21,658 bases of DNA. Origin: Dissophora ornata. Its lineage: Eukaryota > Mortierellomycota > Mortierellomycetes > Mortierellales > Mortierellaceae. The stretch is taken from assembly GCA_025201705.1 (NCBI GenBank), contig MU617147.1, positions 1-21,658 of the forward strand. The letters are read 5' to 3'. The position numbers and the translations under genes are program-made. This document shows positions 1-10,308 of this stretch, piece after piece; position 1 is the first letter of the stretch; every line of letters starts with the position of its first letter. The notes beneath the pieces are model-generated. The model was not told the DNA's origin. It saw nothing but the letters and a program-made list of their open reading frames with translations, and did not search any database.

Positions 1-3
1 CAT

Positions 4-636
4 GCTGTATGATGTATTGCGAGTTGCTTGTACAGTATGGTCTGAAGTACTTATACGATGGCTTATGACCAACGCGATGGTACCGCATTGCTATTGCGTT
101 GGCCTGGCTGGCAGGTGCTTCTTCTTGGGATAAGTAAGGCTGTATAGGGCTTTTCGGGGTAAAAAATGCTGTGTGATGTGTCTCGATGTGTGCACATGCA
201 GTGTGGCCCGAAATAGCTATACAAAAGTCGATGACCATACGCAATGTTACCGCACATTAGCATTGCGTTGGCCTGGCTGGCAGGGTGCTCATTCTTTATG
301 GGATGGGTAAAGCTGTGTGGGCTGTATGGGACTTTTCTGGGAAAAAATGCTGTATCATGTGTACATACAGTGTGGCCCGAAATGCTTATACTGTGCTGTA
401 CAATGGCTTATCACCAGCACGATGTTACTGCATCATAGCATTGCGCCGGCCTTGCTGGCAGGGTGCTTATTCTGGGGACAAGTAAGACTGTAGGGCTTTT
501 CGGGGAAGAACCCGTGCTGTATGATGTGTCTCGTTGTGTGCAGATACAGTGCGGCCCGAAATGCTTGTACAATAGTCGATGACCAACGCGATGTTACCGC
601 ACAATAACATTGCGTTGGCCTGGCTGGCGGGCGCTT
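4..636. repeat. Tandem satellite array, about four copies of a 164-181 bp unit
   Basis: Unit starts (a GCTGTATGATG-like sequence) fall at 4, 168, 349 and 516, giving spacings of 164, 181 and 167 bp. The core GCGTTGGCCTGGCTGG recurs at 96, 265, 443 (diverged) and 612. The fourth copy stops shortly after its core. Each unit contains an inverted repeat of the form CCAACGC...GCGTTGG around a short loop, and a CTGTATG...CATACAG pair flanking a TGTGCACA-like palindrome. Short open frames on both strands here differ between copies and are broken, so I read the array as non-coding. The same unit recurs at the right end of the window. Whether it is a centromeric, subtelomeric or dispersed satellite, or part of a larger element cut by the window edge, cannot be told from here. 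Confidence 0.9.
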
Positions 637-2283
637 TCCTGTAATAGTTAAATATTGGGTGTATTTGTTAACCATTGCGTTTTATTACAATTTGTTTAGG
701 CAGTTTCGTCTATCTTGGAATAGAAAGTAGTGCTTGACAAGGGAGTAGTTGAGAAGCACTATGCAGTACCAAGAGAGAGAGCTGTGCAAACCGCGACAGA
801 ATGGCAACTCGAGCTTTTTTTGTGCGACCAACAGACTCCCTCGCCAAGGACAGTGGACGCCACGATGCACCACGCAAGAACATAGCGTTTTGTTTAAAAT
901 AAAGGTTCTGGGTAACGATGCTACTCCCATTCACCAAAAGAGATTCCAGGAGCAGCTACCCAGACTCATTCACTCTCTAAAACGCAAGCTAACGAGAATA
1001 ACCGTAGAAAGACAAGAGGAGAACAATAAAGCATGACCGGAGCAGCAATGAAGTTGAAATGGAGCAAGATTAGAGGAATCAATGGAGTGGCAATGGTGGC
1101 TCTACCCAACCACCGCTCAGCAACACGGCAAGCTCATTACTCATTCTCGTCGTCAATGAGCAGAGAATAATGAACTTGATGGCGCTTAGTAAAGCTCCTT
1201 CATTTTATCGCTGTAAACGACGCGACAATGTTCAGTCGAGAGTCCTAATAGTTCCTTATGAGTACACTATTGTCTAGATTGTCTGAGCGCGGACCGAAGA
1301 TTCGTAGGGCGACGGATCTTGATTAACTTCTTGTAGTGAACGCGTCAACTAGGAAGATATGAATATATAAACAGCAACATAAGCCTGTCCCTGCGCAAAA
1401 TAGGCGATCCAGATCTACGACCCTGCTCAGAGTCGATGATTGGCACTTGTGCATCGTGAGCACACATGGAAGAATCAGTGGAAGCTGACGACGCCTACGT
1501 CTTCCTTTGTCCAATTCTCGAAATTCGCGTTCAATCGCCACGACTCGACTCTTGGTAAACGCTTGAGGAACATGAAATGGAGCAAGAGGTATGAGCAACT
1601 GGATGATGAGCGGATACTTCGTCGGAGAGAGAACATCGTACGACAACAGATCAGCGTGGCAGTGGAGGGCTACACTTGTTTGACAGAGGAAGAGATCGGT
1701 ATGTAGGCAATCGAGCTGCTTTGGCCTCATGAACGCGACGGTGTGCATACATCAAGGTAAATAAGGTACATTTATCATTCCTGCAGATGTATTATGGGTG
1801 AGCCATACCAACGCCGCGTTTCTCTCTCCTTCAATAGCGTCGCCGCTAGTGGTATTATGAATGAAGCCATGGAGGACTCACGCACTGTTTTTTTGGATAC
1901 CGGTTGGTCGACAGTATCAAGAGATCATGTATGGAACCACGCATGCATCTACCATCACAAGAACTGGTCGGGATCCTTCAGCCATTTGAACAAGCGTTTT
2001 TGTCGAGGAGTTTACTATTTATTTAGTCGAAATCGCAATAGGACTCGTCGCTACGGTGTTTTGTTTGAGGCATCAGGGTTAATACTTTCCCCTCTGACTT
2101 GGCCAGTTGCCGCGCCCCAGACCTCCCAGACCGCACTGCATCATGGAAACGGTTTTTAATAGATTGTACGTTTGAGCACCCTAACTAAACTATGAAGCAA
2201 GACCGAATGACCATGGAATGGCTGAAGAAAGAGCATTGGATTTTTAATTAGATCAAAATTGCTGAGAATATTGCTTTAAATTT
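637..2283. other. No intact gene; possible scattered decayed coding sequence
   Basis: Only short frames are visible: 1034-1171 (+), 1440-1706 (+) and 1794-2159 (+). None shows a recognisable motif. Two of them share the short sequence TGAAATGGAGCAAGA (near 1053 and 1571), which hints at a duplicated or degraded repetitive source. No splice pattern joins them into a convincing gene. I see no terminal inverted repeats or target-site duplication that would mark an intact transposon. Confidence 0.4.
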
Positions 2284-2584
2284 TTTATAGGATCACTTGC
2301 AGTCATTCGAGACAAGGTCCTAGAGCAGGCGGAGGAGATTGCGATGAGGGTACTCAGGGCTTCCAGCCCGGAACGAGGGACTTGTTGGCGAATACAATTT
2401 TATGTCGCCATCATGCGGAGGAATTTGAAAGCAATGACCGTAGGGAGCAATGGCGAATTCGAGTACGACGACGAATCCGTGGACTACAAAAGACTTTGAG
2501 GTCGATGGCGATGTGATCAAGGACGACGCTGAGGCCAAGAGATACATGGCTTCGACGACAGAAGGACACTTCGCTCTTTATTGA
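2284..2584 (+). pseudogene. Decayed 3' end of an unknown protein-coding gene
   Basis: From about 2284 a plus frame reads through residues such as VIRDKVLEQAEEIAMRVL to a TGA near 2503. The frame next to it then continues to a stop at 2582-2584 with a sequence ending EGHFALY. The switch falls at the AAAA run around 2493, so a one-base insertion there would join them; alternatively the last 44 codons begin at the ATG at 2450. Codon choice (GAC, GAG, AAG, ATC) is gene-like. I do not recognise the family. The end overlaps the probable 3' end of the convergent RhoGEF gene. It could be a pseudogene remnant, a terminal exon of an unannotated gene, or a chance frame. Confidence 0.35.
2577..2582 (-). 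terminator. Putative polyadenylation signal of the RhoGEF gene
   Basis: The minus strand reads AATAAA here, about 100 nt past the RhoGEF stop codon at 2681-2683. This fits the gene really ending after its DH domain rather than continuing into a PH domain. The signal lies inside the overlapping plus-strand coding remnant. Confidence 0.45.
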
Positions 2585-2617
2585 GTATTTTACAATATGT
2601 TACAGGGGTAGCGAATT

Positions 2618-2630
2618 AAAAAAAAAAAAA
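2618..2630. repeat. Poly-A tract
   Basis: A run of 13 A on the plus strand (poly-T on the minus strand) in the 3' untranslated region of the RhoGEF gene. Confidence 0.9.
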
Positions 2631-2680
2631 CGAAACGACGACATGAAATTAAAATAAAAGTAAAAATAATACCAACTCTT

Positions 2681-5600
2681 CTACAAGCGTAGAGACGATG
2701 GCTGCACATTGTTCGTGGCAAGAGCCAGTGTGTGTACTTGCTCCAATGCATGGACGATACAGACATAATCTTGATGCTCCACATCTGTATGCTTCTTTAG
2801 ATCCTTCAACAGCAAGCCGTACCGGGTCACTCGCTGGATAGGGAGAATAAGTAGATCGGCAAGACTGAAGCGACATGTTGTCTCCTTGCCTCCCGCACAG
2901 TTGCGAAGGAATTGCTCGAACTCAGGCACCTCCCCAATGGTTTCCAGTATTCCGTGGCTACTGGACGGCTTTTGGATATTTGTGTCTACATAGCCAAAGC
3001 CAGAACTGGATCCTGTCCAGCTTGACTCCTGAAGAGTAGAAGACGGCGTACTTGGCACACCGTTCAAGGAGAAGATGGATGGCAATGATCGGCGCTTGTC
3101 CATACGAGGAGGCGCTCCAGAGGTGACTGAGCCTGAAGTTGCACTAGATAGAGTATTGGCCGGTGACAAGGCAGGCATGACAGAGACTCGCTTGGATTTC
3201 ATTAGCGCCCGGAGAGCCTTCATGCCTTTGCCATATGACTGGCCATACTTCAAGAATATGGACAGAGGTTCTTTAACATCCAAGAAAATGGTGCCGATCT
3301 GGCTCGATTCGTGTGACCAGACCTCGTCACGGACACAATCCTCCAAGCGCTGTACCACCTCACTCGAGACATCCATCAGTGCACTGACATGGGCCAACAA
3401 CTGACACAGAGGGCTTGACCTGGGTATAAATGGTTTGTCGGTATCAAATGACCTGAGTAGAGGCTCAACAAACACCTAGATATGACGGGGAGGGCACAAG
3501 AGAGAACCTTGCAAAATAAGCATCGGTCGGTAGATATGGATACGATGATGGCTTTTCAAGCAGTAATGTCTTACCTCTTGAATTACGCGAAGGTACTGCA
3601 AATAGTTCAATTCCGTAGTGTAAATCTCTTGTGAGATAAACTTGCGGATTTCCTTGTTGCGGGCAATGGCCTCTGGTGTATCAAACTACAAACACAGAAA
3701 AAAAAACGTCAGTTCCTTTCTTTTCCAGCCTCAACAGAGATGACAGTAGACGCTATTCATACCTTGGCGTGCTTGACAATCTCCAGCTCTCCACCGCCGT
3801 ACGTCATGCTCAAACGAGTCTTGCTTCTTGGCTTGGACTTTCCAGCCGCTGGAGTCAACTTTGGTGAGCAACCACTCATACGATGACTCATATAATCATC
3901 CTTCTTCGATGATGTCTTGGCAGACTTGTCCTTTCGACTCGGGGATGAGGTGACCGAGGGAAGAGATCCAGTGGAGGTGTTGGCAGAGTGTGGAGGAGTG
4001 AATCGAGCCCCATTGGGGAGCTCGGCTTGATAAAGCAACGTTTGCAGATCCTTTAAGTCTGCATTATAACGGGCATCCTGCTCCCGGGCATGTTGTGCCA
4101 TGCGACTGAGCCCATCCGACTCATCTGCACTACTTTCTGCAACCGAAGAGTCTACCGATCCACATGAAGATACGCCGCCCAAGGATGAGACGCTAGCAGC
4201 TATGCCCTTACTGTAGAACAGCGGCTTGGGGGGAACCAGCGGATACGAGCTGGTATGTTGATAGCCATCTTGAAAAACTGACAATTGAGAGCCGCGTCGT
4301 GAAGGAGGCGAACGAAGGGACGAGCTGCGCGATGCCGTAACAATCTTGGCCCTGATCTCATCTGGCCTGAGGTTAGAGCTGGAAAGCAGGACCTCCGACA
4401 GGGGTCGCACCTCGTTTTGACGCTGATTTATAAAACCTGTAGCAGGTGAAGTTGCTAATGACTTGAAGAGCCGGTTTGATCTTTGGGATGAGGGCGTGAC
4501 AGTAGGACTGTGAGGTTCCTCGCGTTCTTTGGTAGAAGCCATCCTGATCATCTCAGACAACGACGGTCCATCCAGCAACTCCTCGATGCTGTCGCCTGAC
4601 AACCTCCCTTCAAATTTTTTTGCGGGATACAAGAGCGCAGTCTCGCTAGCGGACTCGCGAAAGATTTGTTGAATGTCAGGCCTATGACGAGTGAAGGATG
4701 CGCTATTCAAAGAACTCTTTCCGAACTTGACCTCGGTCGCAACTGTTAATTTCCGAGCAAAGTCATTGAAAGATGAAGAACTTCCTGTCACTGTCTTTGG
4801 AACTGAAGGAAAGTGTTTGGATTCGAGGGGGGCATTGAGAGGCAGAGGCGGTTGTGGCTTATTCAAGTGCTCGCCAGAAAGGACTTTCCGGAGAGCTTTT
4901 CCGGTGGACGATTGGGCAGAGTCCTGGATCGAAACAGTAGCGGCAGAGCCTTGAAGAATAATAATTGTTGACTCTGACTTTGATCGAGGTAGTCCCGAGG
5001 ATACCGATAGTCCATTTGATTGGGATGTCATAAACCCCATCTCTTTCGCCATGTCGTAAGCAGAATTAGGGGATTGGGAGTCTTTGAGCTCATTCATACG
5101 GGCCGCGGCTGGCTCAGAATCACCCTGCGCCGATGTCAGTGCAGGTAGCATAGTCCCCTCTGTGGGCAACTGTCCCAGCCAGGCAGTAACGGCATCAGGG
5201 GCCGATGCATAGGTGAGTCGCTGAGCAAGGTCCTGCGCCCAACCTTCATGATCAAGTACATCCTGCGGTATATCACAGTCCAGGACAGGAAGGTCTGTCA
5301 CGGCAAATGACTCGATGGATCCTTTTGGAGAATTGCGCCCAAAAACTTTGCGAATACCACGACCAAGCGCCGCTAGTGACGAGCTTCTCGAAACTGATCC
5401 TCCGTATCCGCTATCCTTACGCTCCACAAGGACAAAGTCGGAAGCTGTTGTCTCAATAAGTGCTGGTGGTGCTGACGGTGTTGATGGTGTTGATGGAAGT
5501 TGCTGGTCTTCAAGAAACGAAAGCTGGATTTGAGGCGGATTCGGTCCCAATATGGAGATACTTGGGTCAAACAAATCTTTCTTGGCGCGCGAGCGTGGCT

Positions 5601-5928
5601 GCACGGAGTTGGGAGAGAGATCCATTGATTCCTGGACATGTGGTGCAAGATAAACAGGTTTTCTGGCGAGAGAGGGACTTGATCTGCTTGGTGCCACAGA
5701 AGTTGCAGAGATGAAATAGCAGTAGCGGATCTGTGAGAGTTGGTGGTCGAGATTAGCTTGTGTTGTCGAAGATTTCGCTACCGCGGTTGAGTTGGTTATG
5801 GACACCGAGGGCGGGAGAGGTGTTGCAGCAGCAGGGTAGTCGACTGTCCTGAGTGTAGATCTGGATGCCTTGGACGGCTCTACAGGAGGAGGAGGCGGGG
5901 TATAAGAGCAAGCGATGGAAGAGCTCAT
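2681..5928 (-). CDS. Rho guanine-nucleotide exchange factor (DH domain), PH domain not seen
   Basis: Predicted activator of Rho-family GTPases through a Dbl-homology domain, acting at the cell cortex. Three coding exons: 5928-3763, 3685-3575 and 3475-2681, with GT-AG introns of 77 and 99 nt, all in phase 0, giving 1023 aa. Residues 1-720 are Ser/Pro-rich and probably disordered, with a PPPPP run near the N-terminus. The DH domain spans about 723-1010. Conserved region 1 includes ISQEIYTTELNYLQYL, and conserved region 3 includes LILPIQRVTRYGLLLKDL (about 967-984). A Ser-rich insertion of roughly 80 residues (about 852-934) separates them. The protein ends just after the last DH helix (ALEQVHTLA), with no PH domain, unlike most Dbl proteins. 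The start is the first ATG of its exon; the frame is open further upstream without an ATG. Assignment to RhoGEF is secure; the target GTPase is unknown. Confidence 0.9.
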
Positions 5929-6720
5929 GTGGCTACAGACAGAGCGCCGGACAGAGGACTGTGATGGTAGTCGCCGCTGAGAGTCAGACTGCAGCACGGG
6001 CGGGATGGAGAGGAGAGGCCCGCAGTATTGCTGCAAGACGTGATGTATCTCGCCGTAAAGTCTCTCTTTCTATGCTGCAGACGTTGAAAAAGAAAGATCA
6101 GGAAAGATTCGGGAACATGTCGTTGCCGCCGTCATTCCCTTGGCGGCGATAAGGAGAAATTGGGGCAGGAAGGATGGATGAGTGAGCGGGGAGCGGGACT
6201 GGTGAGCAGGTGAAAGACAGCCCGAACAGGTGAAGAGGCGAAAAGGGGGACCATCTCATTTAAAAGGGATGATGTGCGTGAAATTGAGTACGTGCAGTGT
6301 GTGCGAGTGGACTGGCAGCAAGGACATGCCAGACAGGTAAGAATAGAAAACGAAGAGACCAAAAGCGGTCATAGCTGTTGCAAGCAATGCCTTGCGCTTT
6401 TGGACTGCCACGGGAGGCTTGATGTGGCCGTGTGTGTGCTCTGCGCGAACAAGGCGCGATATGAGAGTGATGAGAGTGAGCGACAGGGAGAGCAAGATGG
6501 AGTTGGCTGACCAGACGAGGGAGAGAGGGGGGGAGGGGGGAGAGGCAGGGGACATGGTAATGCGGGCTGCCAACACCAGGACGAGTCTTTGTCCACTGCT
6601 TGTTGGTTTGTCGCGCGCACTTACCACTAGAAACCCTGTGGGATGCTGTGTGTTGTCCCGCTTATCGCGTTGGCAAGGCTAGTTCTCGTCCCTGCTACTT
6701 CAAGGAACGCATTCGCTCAG
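5929..6720 (-). promoter_or_regulatory. 5' region of the RhoGEF gene with a likely 5' UTR intron
   Basis: On the minus strand a consensus donor (GTG followed by GTAAGT) starts at 6624. A pyrimidine-rich acceptor ending CTGCAG lies at 6080-6075 (or CATAG at 6070). A 5' UTR intron of about 550 nt between them would place the ATG at 5928 as the first ATG of the second exon. Within the supposed intron a 99-codon frame (ATG at 6555, stop at 6256) could encode a small hydrophobic protein with two candidate membrane segments, but it lacks family motifs and may be chance. Confidence 0.4.
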
Positions 6721-7681
6721 CGCAGTGGTAGTAGTGATGGTGAACGGTGGGAGATTTGATATTTGATATTTTTTCTTTTTTTTTTTTTTTCTACTTCTTG
6801 GTGGCAAAGACGTGTGGTAATCCACTTGACGCTATTCAGAATTAAACGAGGATCGTGATGAGATGTGATCAAGGTGTGGTGTGCACAGCAGCTGCCACAG
6901 GTAGGCAAAGATGAGGGCAGTGTTGGCGGGGGGGATGGGGATGGAGATGGGATTGATGACCGAGTGATGAGAGGCTGCGATGGAGGAGAGAATGAAGAGA
7001 AGAGCGGGAGGAGCAAGAAAGCAAGAGTGAGCGAGAATTGAGCACCCAACGGGCCGGCAGCCGCTGTTGCCTGATTACAGCAGCAAGCAGAACCATTTCC
7101 CACACCATACGGGCTGCTGTCCAGAGGAAAAAACAATCGATATCCAGCTGGCGTTCAAAAAACAAAGCAAAATAAAATGAAAAAAACGTTGTCGGGCGCC
7201 CAGAGGAGCCCCGCCTCCTTTGTCTCCCTTGGTCGCCCCCTGGCCTCAGCTTGCTTTGGCATACATGTCATGATTGAGAGAATCACAGCTGGCGAGAGAG
7301 GAATGATGTGTCCCTCCCACATCGACCCCTGATCTTTGTGCAGCTGTGGATGTCAAGATTGAGCTTCGGTATCCCTATCTTGTGTGTTTGTGAGTGATGT
7401 TTCAAGGATGGGGCTGGTAGCGCAACGTCAGTGTGCAGGGAGCCTTCGGGCAAATGCTCTGAAAGATGAGTTGATTTGTGTGTGATATAGACTTGACTAT
7501 TTATACACATGTCGAAGCATCATCTTCGTGGCGACAACGACCGACGTTTTTTCATGTTCATTGATTGTCGTCAGTCTTCAGTTCTACGTAACAAAAACCA
7601 CGCGATATTTCTGATATTTCTTCAGACAACTCTCGTCTGCCCACCCTTCACACTCGCCTTTGTTCATCCATCCTTTGAGGA
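6721..7681. other. Intergenic, low-complexity; no gene seen
   Basis: Contains a poly-T run at 6771-6791 and stretches of G/A-rich sequence. Open frames here give Ser/Pro-rich low-complexity translations and start at non-ATG codons, so I do not call them. From about 7530 to 7681 the plus strand becomes pyrimidine-rich, as fungal promoters and 5' UTRs often are. Confidence 0.6.
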
Positions 7682-7780
7682 ATGACAGATCCTTTTGTGC
7701 TCAACAACGACTACCACTTTGAAAAACTCTCCGCTCATCCACCCTCCCCTTCCATCACACACAAACAGTGTACATTTTAG
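7682..7780 (+). pseudogene. Orphan 32-codon coding fragment, possible 5' exon remnant
   Basis: An ATG at 7682 follows a CT-rich leader of about 70 nt and opens a 32-codon frame beginning MTDPFVLNNDYHFEKL, ending at TAG 7778-7780. Codon use and the leader look like the start of a real gene. No continuation is seen: the following sequence is A/T-rich and stop-dense, and no clear donor plus downstream coding exon could be found. It may be a true micropeptide, a first exon whose partner I missed, or the remains of a deleted gene. Confidence 0.25.
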
Positions 7781-8437
7781 CAAGCAATTGACCAAACTAT
7801 ATCCCGCTGTGCTCAACTCTGCTATCGTCCACTAAAGGTCTAAACTGCATAACTGCTCTCCACCTTGGTAGTGGCTCTCATTTAATACACTTCTTTTTCA
7901 TCTGTGTACATGTACATGTACATGTACTTGGTACGACCACTATTTTCATTTATTCATCTTCGCTTAGCACATCTTCGTGTTGCATGAACTTGTATATATG
8001 TAGTAGATTTCTGGAGTCTTGGACCCGAACTAGGAACTTGATCGACAAACGGCGAACGCATTCATCGCGCGGCCGATAATCGCCACGCAAAACCCATGCA
8101 GGAACCGCATTGCTCGTGCGAGCACGCGAGACACGGGAGAACTTACTGGGCAATTGCTGTATTCAGTTTAAGATGCGGGGAGGGCTCAATAGACATCAAT
8201 ATTCAGCAAAGAGCTGCATAATCAAGTCAGATCGCAGCACATGCCGACCGAAAGAGAAGGGCGGCAAGACTGAAAGATGCTGGGTCATATTTCGTATCAC
8301 TATGCTCACCTGTCGGTGAATGAATGACTGATCTCAAATGCCTGGTGAGCCGACTTGCTGACAAGGACTTGAGCGGACTGCCTTGAGTCCGGCAGCCCAT
8401 AATCCTGCCAGAAACAGCGTTAGACAGTATTTAATTC
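7781..8437. other. Intergenic; palindromic hexamer repeat, no gene seen
   Basis: Positions 7906-7927 form a perfect 22-bp palindrome, (GTACAT)3GTAC. The short minus frame at 7950-8153 begins at a TTG and has no recognisable motif. A B-box-like GTTCGGGTCC on the minus strand near 8020 lacks the rest of a tRNA. Confidence 0.6.
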
Positions 8438-8443
8438 TTTATT
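8438..8443 (-). terminator. Putative polyadenylation signal of the peptide transporter gene
   Basis: AATAAA on the minus strand about 105 nt after the transporter stop codon at 8548-8550. Confidence 0.5.
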
Positions 8444-8547
8444 GATGATATAAAATGTGGGGACCCGAAAAAGTCGCTGCGGAAACAGCCCCTTGCAGTT
8501 TACAATCAAAACGCGAGAGAGCAGCGACATGTAACCCGCTCTTCAAT

Positions 8548-10308
8548 CTAGATGACGTTGTCGAGGTAGGCAAACTTCCAAGCGAAGAGTATAGTCACAA
8601 TGAACATTGCTACGGCCTGAGCAGCATAGAGATACACAAAGTTGGGGTCATTGGACCATATGGCAAGGACCATTCCGATCAAGGAGCCAAAGGCGTTTGT
8701 AGCCAAGAACAACGACATCACCACCGACTTAAGTTCGGGGGCAGCAGAGCGAAAGGCAAACTCTAGACCGGTGGCAGATGCGAAAATCTCGGAGATACCG
8801 ATCAATATATAGGCCGGTAGCTGGGTCCAGATCGAGATGTCATTAATTACCAAGGAAATATCTGAGGGGATATCGATAGTTTGTCCGTCGGGTCCCTTGC
8901 CAGTAAAATTGTAGTAAGGCCCAGACTCGTAGAGGAAGTGCTGTAAGACTGTGACATAGATGAAGCAGAAAGTGACGATGCTGAAGCCAATGATGATGCG
9001 GTTGACAGGCCCTAACTTGAAACCAGCCTTCCGAAGAAGCGGGAAGACAATGATGTCAAGGATAGGGATAAAGATGACGATAACAGCAGAGTTGACAAAA
9101 GATAGCTGTTCGGGCTTGAGCCAGCTCGGACGTGTCATGTTGATGGCCATATTGACAAAGTTGTCATTCATGTTGTTGTATAGAGCCCAGTACACGGGGT
9201 AGACCAGGAACACCTTGCAGGCGTGGTACGTGCGCTCGAGATCGTCCACGAACTTGTTGTCCCACTCCAGTGAACCATCGTTAGCCGAGACGGCTCCCTG
9301 AATCCAATGAGTTCCGGGAACACGGTTCTTACGGTTCCTGAAGGCGTAAATTGTGCAGCGGAAGGTCTGCCCAAGAATGTTACCCTTGGGAGGACGGTCA
9401 TAGTATTTACTTCGGCCAAGAGCAAAGATGATGATGCCAATGACAAAGACAATAGCGGGGATCATAAAAGCCAGGTCCCATGCCTTTGCAGAGACGGCAG
9501 GAGTGATTGCCTGACCCAACATGCCTCCAATATTAATGGCCATATAGAAGTAGCGGAAGACGCGTTCGACAGTAATGGCATGATTGATAGTGACTTTAGC
9601 CTTTGTGGCGTGGGGAAAGTCCTCGGTGGGGATTTGCTCGGCCGCAAACGTCGAGACGTTGGACTTGATACCGCCTGTTCCCCAGGAGATCATGCAGTAA
9701 AGGGCGACGATGAATCCAGGGAGTCCCAGCGAGTCTTTCAGGGAATCGATGGAGGAAACAGTCAAGAGCACAAGGCCAGCTGTGTAGAGGATGGCGAAGA
9801 TTAAGATGGTTTTGAACTTCCCGAGCCACTTGTCCGCAACAATAGCACCAAATATGGTTGTAATGTAGGAAAGGAAGGAGAATCCACGGGAGATAGCAGT
9901 CGCGCTGCCTTTGCTTAGCATAAGGTGGGTCAACATGTATCGCTGGAATAGCATCGACGCTCCATAGAAGGAGAATCGCTCACAGAGTTCGGCTACAAGG
10001 AGAACGAGAACGCGGATGTCAGATTATTTATTATTTTCGTATTCAAAGCAAGACGGGAATTAGTCTCTCACAAAGAGTTGATCCATGTGTTCGTGCGACG
10101 CATCTCTGACGAACAAGGTTGTGACAGAGAGAGGTTCGATCCTTTGGGCGGGGCGACTTACTAACAATGATGAGCCAAGCAGCAAAGGGAATAGGACCGG
10201 GGACTTGGACATTGCTGTCTATTACAGTGTCCTCAGCGACTTCCTTCTTCCTTCCGCCTCAATCTTGCGGTCGAAGACTTTATCGTCTCCTTTCTCGAAA
10301 TCATTCAT
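8548..10308 (-). CDS. Peptide/H+ symporter of the POT (PTR2) family, frameshift in exon 1
   Basis: Proton-coupled importer of di- and tripeptides in the plasma membrane. Two exons, 10308-10162 and 9992-8548, are split by a 169-nt intron (donor GTAAGT, acceptor TTGTAG). The junction codon rebuilds the first family signature, TELCERFSFYG, in transmembrane segment 1. GGIKSNVSTFAAEQ and the second signature, FYMAINIGG, follow, then many hydrophobic segments as expected for a 12-helix carrier. The C-terminus is ...FAYLDNVI. Length is about 528-530 aa, slightly short for fungal PTR2. The start at 10308 has a good context (CCACC before ATG), but reading from it hits a stop within the exon. The last 30 codons of exon 1 are in another frame, so a net one-base deletion or two-base insertion lies near the AAGGAAGAAGGAAG stretch around 10250. 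A GATA-type TTATC at 10422-10426 upstream could mark nitrogen control, which is speculative. Confidence 0.9.

Noticed and set aside
63..675. Several 64-80 codon frames on both strands within the left array
   Set aside because: They follow the tandem satellite, change between copies and have no family motif.
637..2283. Transposon in the left gene-poor region
   Set aside because: No transposase or reverse transcriptase motif and no terminal repeats were found.
4691..5714. Plus-strand frames opposite the RhoGEF exon
   Set aside because: They are antisense shadows of the intact minus-strand coding exon.
3757..6036. Longer RhoGEF start at 6036
   Set aside because: That position is a TTG on the coding strand; the first ATG in the exon is at 5928.
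6717..7136. 139-codon Ser/Pro-rich minus frame
   Set aside because: Low-complexity translation across poly-T and G/A-rich DNA with a non-ATG start and no motif.
7990..8110. Possible tRNA on the minus strand (B-box-like GTTCGGGTCC)
   Set aside because: No matching T-stem, acceptor stem or cloverleaf could be drawn around it.
9307..9804. 165-codon plus frame opposite the peptide transporter
   Set aside because: Antisense shadow of conserved transporter codons.
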